From an uncultured Candidatus Saccharibacteria bacterium (lineage in GTDB: Bacteria > Patescibacteriota > Saccharimonadia > Saccharimonadales > Saccharimonadaceae), in contig CARTQV010000055.1 of NCBI GenBank assembly GCA_949070545.1, positions 1 to 5,553 of the forward strand: a DNA stretch of 5,553 bases, in the 5' to 3' direction. Both the position numbers and the translations under genes were made by a program. Shown one piece after another: positions 1 to 4,411 of the stretch. The notes beneath the pieces were generated by a model, which did no database searches, was not told the DNA's origin, and saw nothing but the letters and a program-made list of their open reading frames with translations. Positions within the stretch are counted from its first letter, which is position 1; every line of letters starts with the position of its first letter.

Positions 1-110
1 AATTAATTGATTGATAGTTGGCACAATTAAATTCCCTATTAGGTTGATAATTATATAATATTTGGTCGACTAAGCACAGCAATTTTAGGCGACCTGAAAC
101 TCTTTCATCT

Positions 111-139
111 ATTATACATCAGACAGGCTAAAAAGGCAA
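111..139 (-). promoter_or_regulatory. Candidate leftward sigma70-type promoter
   Basis: On the minus strand a TTGCCT box (134-139) is followed after 17 bases by a perfect TATAAT (111-116). It would start transcription near position 104, reading out of the left edge of the window, just after the terminator-like hairpin of the orphan gene. The -35 box matches consensus at 4 of 6 positions. No gene is visible leftwards within the window, and the surrounding DNA is very AT-rich, so chance matches are possible. A plus-strand TATAAT at 54-59 has no good -35 partner and is not called. Confidence 0.4.
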
Positions 140-140
140 G

Positions 141-172
141 AATTTAAAAGAGCCCTTTTTAGAAGGGCTCTT
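141..172 (-). terminator. Probable terminator of the orphan gene
   Basis: A perfect 10-bp stem (148-157 with 163-172, AAGAGCCCTT arms) closes a 5-base loop about 50 bases past the stop of the 180-residue gene. On the minus strand the stem runs into TTTTAAATT, so the U-tract is short and broken; the hairpin is convincing but termination may be inefficient. It separates the orphan gene from the leftward promoter candidate. Confidence 0.6.
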
Positions 173-188
173 AAGCCAAGTTTGGCTT
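173..188. repeat. Short inverted repeat next to the terminator
   Basis: AAGCCAA (173-179) and TTGGCTT (182-188) are perfect inverted arms around GT. The element abuts the terminator stem with no gap, so the 3' untranslated region of the orphan gene can form two hairpins in a row. It has no T-run of its own. It may support termination or protect the RNA end; it could also be coincidence. Confidence 0.4.
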
Positions 189-221
189 GTTCGAGAAAGA
201 GAGACTACGCAAAATTGAGGT

Positions 222-764
222 TTACGGTTTTTCTACTTCCCTTCGTGTGGCAAGGAGGTTTTCTAGCTTAACTACCTTCTCCAGCAAGAAATAGTAATCA
301 TAACTATTGAACCAGTAAACTGCTGCCTCTGTACCATGTTTATGCTCCTGTGGCAATTCACAATAGACACAGAATTGCTTGCCAAAATCTTCTTCAGAGT
401 CATAATAATCAACGCGAATTTCACCGCCTAAAACTTCGATGCGAGTTGTCAGACTTTTATACCGAAGATAAAAGTCTGATTTTTCCGCTAAGTTTCTCTG
501 CTCTAACTTGAGATGGTTCTGCCACTCTAGCTGTTGACTCTTCAACCACATGGCTGTGTCGTTGTCTGTATCCCAATGGCAATACGGATATACACCAATA
601 TAAGCAAGGCGTTCAAACCAACTCGAACCCCTACAAATCTCTGATCTGTAATCTGGCACTAGATCACAAGATTGCTCGGAAAACTGGTTACGCAACCCTT
701 CGAGTTCCGTGACCAGTGCCCATACCTGTTTACTCGTCTCTTTGCGCTCTTTTCTTTTGCTCAT
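222..764 (-). CDS. Orphan protein with a possible CxxC/HxH metal site
   Basis: I do not recognise this 180-residue protein. It is probably cytoplasmic: no signal peptide or membrane segment is visible. The first ten residues are strongly basic (MSKRKERKET). The middle is rich in Trp and Tyr, and residues 75-115 and 158-178 look helical, perhaps coiled. The clearest motif is CVYC at 132-135 followed by H141 and H143, a C-x2-C-x5-H-x-H arrangement that could hold zinc; C33, C44 and C62 are further cysteines. The start is well supported: AAGGGGG lies 7 bases before the ATG, and a good promoter lies about 60 bases upstream. It is a single-gene unit with its own promoter and terminator, beside a broken surface-protein gene, which suggests an accessory or acquired gene. 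Its leader and Shine-Dalgarno differ from the leaderless arrangement of its neighbours. Function is unknown. Confidence 0.8.
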   Translation of the reverse strand: MSKRKERKETSKQVWALVTELEGLRNQFSEQSCDLVPDYRSEICRGSSWFERLAYIGVYPYCHWDTDNDTAMWLKSQQLEWQNHLKLEQRNLAEKSDFYLRYKSLTTRIEVLGGEIRVDYYDSEEDFGKQFCVYCELPQEHKHGTEAAVYWFNSYDYYFLLEKVVKLENLLATRREVEKP

Positions 765-771
765 AGAAATT

Positions 772-778
772 CCCCCTT
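772..778 (-). promoter_or_regulatory. Strong Shine-Dalgarno of the orphan gene
   Basis: The minus strand reads AAGGGGG followed by 7 bases and then the ATG at 764. It is the only clear ribosome binding site in the window and fixes the start of the 180-residue protein. Confidence 0.8.
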
Positions 779-793
779 ATTTTTGGTAAATTA

Positions 794-818
794 CTTGCAA
801 AATTAGACCTCTTGCAAA
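794..818. repeat. Paired CTTGCAAA boxes in the leader
   Basis: CTTGCAAA occurs at 794-801 and again at 811-818, a 17-base period. The core TTGCAA is itself palindromic, so the pair can act as tandem operator half-sites in DNA or fold into a 6-bp hairpin in the leader RNA. Counting from the predicted start of transcription near 824, the boxes lie at about +7 to +14 and +24 to +31. Their placement suggests control of the orphan gene; no regulator is identified. Confidence 0.4.
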
Positions 819-830
819 GGCTATACCTTC

Positions 831-859
831 ATTGTAGCACAGATTGCATAAAAAGTCAA
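831..859 (-). promoter_or_regulatory. Sigma70-type promoter of the orphan gene
   Basis: On the minus strand TTGACT (854-859) and TACAAT (831-836) are separated by exactly 17 bases, and the -10 box is preceded by TGC, an extended -10 element. Each box matches consensus at 5 of 6 positions. The predicted start near 824 gives a leader of about 60 bases holding the CTTGCAAA pair and the Shine-Dalgarno. Confidence 0.75.
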
Positions 860-895
860 TAGTAATTATGTATATTTTGTAGTTTTGGCAAATAT

Positions 896-1094
896 TTAAT
901 AATTTTGTGCGCAGAGTATTTCTCTGCCCCGTAGTAAGACACTCTACGTCGTTGGAGAGGGTGGTATCTATTGGTCATTTACTGTTGCGTATGAATCTAA
1001 CAAGAGTTATGACTTTTATTTCGGTAGCAGTGCCTATCCACTTGATAGCAGTTCTCACTTCGGTGGCTTCTCCCTCCGCTGCCTAGCTAGTTAG
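896..1094 (+). pseudogene. Decayed C-terminal piece of a FISUMP-like surface protein gene
   Basis: The frame 903-1094 is open for 63 codons, has no usable start codon, and is preceded directly by an in-frame TAA (900-902). Its translation carries the hallmarks of the C-terminal lectin-like domain of FISUMP-type surface proteins: GGIYWS, then alternating aromatic and serine residues (SYDFYFGSSAYPLDSSS), then the end motif GFSLRCLAS. In other members I recall, the region before this reads NFVRSG. Here NNFVR appears in a different frame (898-912) and YFSAP in the third (917-931), which indicates at least one and probably two frameshifts in the first 40 bases. The signal peptide and N-terminal part are absent; the promoter of the divergent orphan gene lies where they should be. 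It is therefore a remnant. Family members are abundant in Saccharibacteria and probably face outward; that statement is from memory. Confidence 0.7.
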
Positions 1095-1104
1095 TGTCTA
1101 TAGT

Positions 1105-1126
1105 AGGAGGAGGAGGGGGGAGGAGA
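1105..1126 (+). other. Purine-only G-rich tract (possible G-quadruplex)
   Basis: Twenty-two consecutive purines contain G-runs GG, GG, GG, GGGGGG and GG separated by single A residues. This can support a two-layer quadruplex or a triplex. It is flanked by inverted arms GTGTCT (1094-1099) and AGACAC (1124-1129), so it may be displayed in a hairpin loop. It lies between the stop of the surface-protein remnant and the T-tract of the tig terminator. No function is known. Confidence 0.45.
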
Positions 1127-1135
1127 CACACAACC

Positions 1136-1171
1136 AAAAAAAAGCTCTGCCTAGAACTTCCTAGGCAGAGC
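1136..1171 (-). terminator. Intrinsic terminator of tig
   Basis: A perfect 11-bp stem (GCTCTGCCTAG, 1144-1154, with 1161-1171) and 6-base loop are followed on the minus strand by eight T residues (1143-1136). The stem begins 17 bases after the tig stop codon. This is a textbook Rho-independent terminator and marks the boundary between the core genes on the right and the accessory DNA on the left. Confidence 0.95.
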
Positions 1172-1188
1172 ATGGTATTATTTCGTTT

Positions 1189-2514
1189 CTATTTCTTGGT
1201 CTTTTTCGTTCCAGCTTTATTTTTGGCGACCTCGGCGCCGTTATTCGCCTCAACTAAGAAATCCAAGGTTTTGTCGATAACCAGACGATTACGAATGTCC
1301 TTCTGGACTTCTGGTTTTTTCAGGTTCGCCAAGGCTTCCTTCGACTTTTGATAAACATCTTTCAGTTCGGCGATCTTCAGCTCAACTTCCTCGTCAGTCG
1401 CTTCGATTTTCTGTTCACGCGCCAAAATCTGCAGAACTAGTGACGCTTTCACGCGGTCCTCAGCCAGAGCACGAGCAGTCTTCTCCCACTCATCGGGCGT
1501 CTGTCCAGCCCGTTTCAAATAATCCTCAAAGCTCATGCCTTGAGAGGCGGCATTGCGTACAACATCTTCTTTGATGAAACGTAGCTGATCTTGGACCAGA
1601 ATCTCTGGAGCAGAAACCTTCGATTTCTCGACCAATTCCTTCACCAGATCATCGCGATAGCGTTCAATTGCTTGGTGGCGATTCTGGGCTTCGAGATTTT
1701 TCTTGATGTCAGCTTTCAAGTCAGCCATGGTCTTGAAATTACCACACTTTTTCGCAAGTTCGTCGTCGGCTTTTGGCTTAATTACCTCATTAACTTGCTT
1801 CACGAGCACCTCGAAAACAGTTTTCTGTCCAGCAAGACTCTTCTCAGGATAATCTTTTGGGAAAGTCAGCTCAAGGTCAAACTTATCGCCTGCTGAATGT
1901 CCGACGATACCATCTTCAAATCCAGGGATGAACTGTCCCGAACCGAGGCTAAGATGATAATCTTTTGCTGAACCACCTGGGAAAGCTTCTCCGTCTTTCT
2001 TTCCGACAAAATCAATAATCACTTCGTCACCAAGCGCAGCAGCCTTTTTCGCAACCTTTTTTTCGGCATAAGCGTTCAAAATATTGTCAACAATTTCTTC
2101 GACGTCTTTTGTGGAAGGCTCGGTTTTGGCCATTTTGGCTTTCAATTTTTTGAAATCACCGAGTTTTACGTCTGGCAAAATCTCTGCGACAGCGGTATAT
2201 TCGGCAGCTTCTTCAGGGACATATTTCGTGACATTGACTTTTTCCACAGCAATAACGGGTAATTGTTTTTCAGCGAGCGCATCAGGAAGCGTCGAATGGA
2301 CGGCGACATCAATTGTTTTCCCTGAAAGTTCGTTCGGAGCGATTTGTTTTTCGACAACCGAAGCTGGAGCTTTCCCCTTGCGGAAGCCTTGGACTTTTAC
2401 CTGTTCGGCGAGCTGTTTTAGGGCTTCGGATTTAGCTTTTTTGAGGTCGGTAGCGTCGAGAGCCACCTTAAGTTCCACCTTGGTGTCGGATAATTTCTTC
2501 GTTGTAATCTTCAT
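1189..2514 (-). CDS. tig: Trigger factor, ribosome-bound chaperone and prolyl isomerase
   Basis: Trigger factor binds the ribosome exit tunnel and shields nascent chains while they fold; its middle domain can isomerise peptidyl-prolyl bonds. The 441 residues match the usual family length (about 430). Residues 1-130 form the ribosome-binding domain with the signature GFRKGKAP at 43-50. Residues 160-245 are the FKBP-like domain, including GDEVIIDFVGKKDGEAFPGG and SGQFIPGFEDGIVG. Residues 250-425 form the helical C-terminal domain. The tail is Lys-rich (ending GTKKTKK), a feature outside the conserved fold. The ATG start gives the expected N-terminus (MKITTKKLSD), and a -10 box only 7 bases upstream predicts a leaderless message. 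It follows the oxidase gene on the same strand with 23 bases between them but has its own promoter, and it ends at a strong terminator. Identification is secure. Confidence 0.97.
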   Translation of the reverse strand: MKITTKKLSDTKVELKVALDATDLKKAKSEALKQLAEQVKVQGFRKGKAPASVVEKQIAPNELSGKTIDVAVHSTLPDALAEKQLPVIAVEKVNVTKYVPEEAAEYTAVAEILPDVKLGDFKKLKAKMAKTEPSTKDVEEIVDNILNAYAEKKVAKKAAALGDEVIIDFVGKKDGEAFPGGSAKDYHLSLGSGQFIPGFEDGIVGHSAGDKFDLELTFPKDYPEKSLAGQKTVFEVLVKQVNEVIKPKADDELAKKCGNFKTMADLKADIKKNLEAQNRHQAIERYRDDLVKELVEKSKVSAPEILVQDQLRFIKEDVVRNAASQGMSFEDYLKRAGQTPDEWEKTARALAEDRVKASLVLQILAREQKIEATDEEVELKIAELKDVYQKSKEALANLKKPEVQKDIRNRLVIDKTLDFLVEANNGAEVAKNKAGTKKTKK

Positions 2515-2521
2515 ACAATAT

Positions 2522-2551
2522 ATTATAGCATAGAAGATTAGGGAGTGACAA
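2522..2551 (-). promoter_or_regulatory. tig promoter, predicted leaderless start
   Basis: On the minus strand TTGTCA (2546-2551, 5 of 6 consensus) and a perfect TATAAT (2522-2527) are 18 bases apart, and TGC before the -10 makes it an extended -10. Seven bases (2515-2521) separate the -10 from the ATG, so transcription should begin at or next to the start codon. The -35 box lies inside the last codons of the upstream oxidase gene. No Shine-Dalgarno is seen. Confidence 0.75.
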
Positions 2552-4136
2552 TTCCATCCTCCTCCACGGTGTGGAGATGACGAATCACATCTTTCAACTC
2601 AGCTCCGAGTTTCACTTTCGGATTGAAAATATTGTGTGGGTCGAAAGCTTGCTTGATTTCAGCATAGAGCTCACGCTCTTCGGGCGAAAAACTTTGCGTG
2701 GCGACAATTGCCTTCAGTCGACCTTCGGGACTGCCACCAGTAAGCGATCCTTCGCACTCGCTAATCAGATGATTATACTGACGTAAAAAAGTCATTGCGA
2801 GCTTTCGGCCATCAATCGATGCGTAGTCAATGCATGGTCGAACATGGTAATTTGAGGTCAAATATGAACCAAAAACTGGTAACGCCAAATTCAAGGTCTC
2901 TTCAATCATCTTCAGTCCTGTGATATAGTCCGCAAAACGGTGCTTCGGAATGTAGACGTCGTCCGCAATCGCTTGCCGTTCGCCAGCATCATCGTTATTT
3001 AAAAAGCTCAGCAGGGCGCTCCTGAGTTCTTGGAAAGTGTCTGCATTCTCGGGAGTTTCGGGAACGGCGAATACACCTGCAGGCAGACCTTCGAGGCAAT
3101 ATTTGATTCTTTTCGCGATACGATGCTTCGAGCCGGCAAATTCCAAAACCGCCGCCCAACCAGCCAAATCTCCTTCGGGTAACAACTGGCAGAAGTTACC
3201 GAACTCAGCTGCAATTTTTGCGATGCGAAGATCAAAAAGGTGCACTTCGCGGGGCGAAAACTCGTGCGCAAAATGTAGAAATTTCAATATTGTTTTCAGA
3301 TCTTGAGAAACAACAATAAGTCGCCGTTCAGCACTTGGCAAGACTTCAACTCGCAAAATCACGTCCGAAATCAGTGCAAGCGTCCCTTGAGAAGCAAACA
3401 TCAGCGGAAGGAGATTAAATGTACGTTTCTCGTGGACGCGCGTAATGTTTGCATAACCAGCCGGATCAAATGGCTGCATGCGACGGTTCATAATTGTGTC
3501 GCCATAACGTTCTAACAACTGATCAATTTTGCGATACAAAGCACCTTCGAAAGAATCTTGAGCCGTTTTCAAATCGACCAAATGCGAGCTATATGGGGCA
3601 AATTGTGCAATGTCACCGTTTGAGAGTACCGCTTCGACACGCTCGACAAAATGAAAAATACCACCATGCTGCTCCGAGACATCGTCGGTTGGACAGTTCG
3701 CGATAAGTCCACCAATGGTTGCTTCCTCGTTATAAGAAATCGGCAAACAAAGCCCTTGTAGACTTAGTGCAGCATTCAAGCGCCCCAAAGTCACCCCAGG
3801 CTGTACGCGCACCAATCGCCCGCGCACATCAATTTCTTCGATACGGCTCATGCGTTCCGTCGAGACAACTAGACCTTCGCCAACCGCCGCGCCGGTTTTG
3901 TCGATCCCAGTTCCGCGGATAGTAACTGGGAGCCGGTAGTCGCGCGTGGCGAGTTGGTTTGAAAACCGCGCGAGATGACTGAGATCTTCCGTCGTTTCAG
4001 GGAACGCTACCAAGCGTGGCATAATAGCTAGGATCGATTGGTCTCTAGCGTAAGTCGCACAAACCGACGGCCGTTCAAAAACATTGCCGACAATATGCTC
4101 ATTCAAATACTTCGCGAGTTTACTCAACCTTCCCAC
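2538..4136 (-). CDS. GlcD-type FAD-binding oxidase/dehydrogenase
   Basis: A flavoprotein of the PCMH/VAO fold, related to GlcD, D-lactate and D-2-hydroxyglutarate dehydrogenases, which oxidise D-2-hydroxy acids; the true substrate is unknown. The FAD domain spans about residues 36-265, with RGTGIDKTGAAVG (74-86), QPGVTLGRLN (112-121), ATIGGLIAN (139-147) and ASQGTLALISDV (248-259). The C-terminal substrate domain ends with FDPHNIFNPKVKLG (498-511), the family's FDPxxxxNPGK-like closing motif. No Fe-S domain or membrane segment is seen in the 532 residues. Two metal-site motifs are altered: the usual GH...GxLHxRP reads GSYLTSNYHVRP (H431 kept, first His replaced by S424), and GEHGDGR reads GGSPEGR (467-473). 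The start is GTG directly after an in-frame TAG; a TTG three codons later would give MSKLAKYLNEH, resembling the relatives I recall, so the start is uncertain by nine bases. No Shine-Dalgarno is present. Confidence 0.88.
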   Translation of the reverse strand: MGRLSKLAKYLNEHIVGNVFERPSVCATYARDQSILAIMPRLVAFPETTEDLSHLARFSNQLATRDYRLPVTIRGTGIDKTGAAVGEGLVVSTERMSRIEEIDVRGRLVRVQPGVTLGRLNAALSLQGLCLPISYNEEATIGGLIANCPTDDVSEQHGGIFHFVERVEAVLSNGDIAQFAPYSSHLVDLKTAQDSFEGALYRKIDQLLERYGDTIMNRRMQPFDPAGYANITRVHEKRTFNLLPLMFASQGTLALISDVILRVEVLPSAERRLIVVSQDLKTILKFLHFAHEFSPREVHLFDLRIAKIAAEFGNFCQLLPEGDLAGWAAVLEFAGSKHRIAKRIKYCLEGLPAGVFAVPETPENADTFQELRSALLSFLNNDDAGERQAIADDVYIPKHRFADYITGLKMIEETLNLALPVFGSYLTSNYHVRPCIDYASIDGRKLAMTFLRQYNHLISECEGSLTGGSPEGRLKAIVATQSFSPEERELYAEIKQAFDPHNIFNPKVKLGAELKDVIRHLHTVEEDGIVTP

Positions 4137-4142
4137 CTATTT

Positions 4143-4163
4143 ATGATACTTATTTCAATCATA
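4143..4163 (-). promoter_or_regulatory. Candidate oxidase promoter with inverted repeat
   Basis: Two -10-like boxes precede the oxidase on the minus strand: TATCAT (4143-4148), six bases from the GTG and so compatible with a leaderless message, and TATGAT (4158-4163) preceded by TGC, an extended -10 giving a leader of roughly 14 bases without Shine-Dalgarno. Neither has a good -35. TATGAT (4142-4147) and ATCATA (4158-4163) form an inverted repeat spaced by ten bases, a possible operator. Which box is used cannot be decided here. Confidence 0.35.
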
Positions 4164-4205
4164 GCATAATCGGTTCAGAAAGTATAGATTTTTTCGAAAG
4201 TTTAG

Positions 4206-4211
4206 TATAAT
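4206..4211 (+). promoter_or_regulatory. -10 box of the 63-residue gene, predicted leaderless
   Basis: A perfect TATAAT ends eight bases before the ATG at 4220, so transcription would begin at or one base before the start codon. No Shine-Dalgarno is visible and no convincing -35 is found. An 8-bp palindrome TTTCGAAA (4192-4199) lies where the spacer would be and may be a regulator site. Confidence 0.55.
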
Positions 4212-4219
4212 GTAAGACG

Positions 4220-4411
4220 ATGAAAAGCTCTGTCTATAAGGTACCAAAGAAATGTTGGGTCGGAGACCAACAGAAGATTTGTTATGATTCGCGTGAAGAG
4301 GCTGAGGCAGCAGCGCTGGTTGCAGAATATGATTATGGCGCGCCAAAATTAGGAGTTTATAAGTGCGAATATGGCAATCATTGGCATCTAAGTTCACAAG
4401 CTAGAACATAA
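4220..4411 (+). CDS. Small putative zinc-binding protein with WH motif
   Basis: A 63-residue protein with the plan of a small family I recall from Saccharibacteria and Actinobacteria: a basic Cys-containing start, a helix introduced by YDSREEAEAAA (22-32), and a C-terminal knuckle that in other members reads YRCPxCGGWHLTS. Here it is YKCEYGNHWHLSS (47-59), where the second Cys of the CxxC pair is missing and an extra His appears, giving C49-x4-H54-x-H56. With C12 and C21 this leaves enough ligands for one zinc. It is probably cytoplasmic. The role is unknown; such proteins are often guessed to bind nucleic acid. It lies alone on the plus strand, diverging from the oxidase with 83 bases between starts, and its last 11 bases overlap the 3' end of the convergent vWA gene. 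A TATAAT just before the ATG supports that it is expressed. Confidence 0.72.
   Translation: MKSSVYKVPKKCWVGDQQKICYDSREEAEAAALVAEYDYGAPKLGVYKCEYGNHWHLSSQART

Noticed and set aside
46..60. Plus-strand TATAAT promoter at 54-59
   Set aside because: The nearest TTGATA is only four bases upstream and no other -35 is present; the region is AT-rich and has no plus-strand gene after it.
65..94. GGTCG...CGACC inverted arms
   Set aside because: Only five base pairs around a 20-base loop, too weak to call as a structured RNA or operator.
991..1086. Plus-strand ATG frame of 31 residues, hydrophobic
   Set aside because: It is an out-of-frame reading of the surface-protein remnant; the neighbouring frame carries the recognisable YWS...GFSLRCLAS signature and there is no Shine-Dalgarno or promoter.
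1094..1351. Plus-strand open frame of 85 codons
   Set aside because: It lies antisense across the tig terminator and the 3' end of tig, begins with Gly-rich low-complexity sequence from the purine tract, and resembles no protein.
2084..2533. Plus-strand frame of 149 codons opposite tig
   Set aside because: It is a shadow of the trigger factor coding strand, Ser/Ala-rich by complementarity, and runs into the tig promoter.
3008..3922. Several plus and minus frames of 67-89 codons inside the oxidase gene
   Set aside because: All overlap a clearly conserved flavoprotein frame and show no family motif or initiation signal.
4155..4397. Minus-strand frame of 80 codons opposite the small gene
   Set aside because: The plus-strand frame has the conserved Cys/His/WH motif and a TATAAT before its ATG; the minus frame has neither motif nor start signal.
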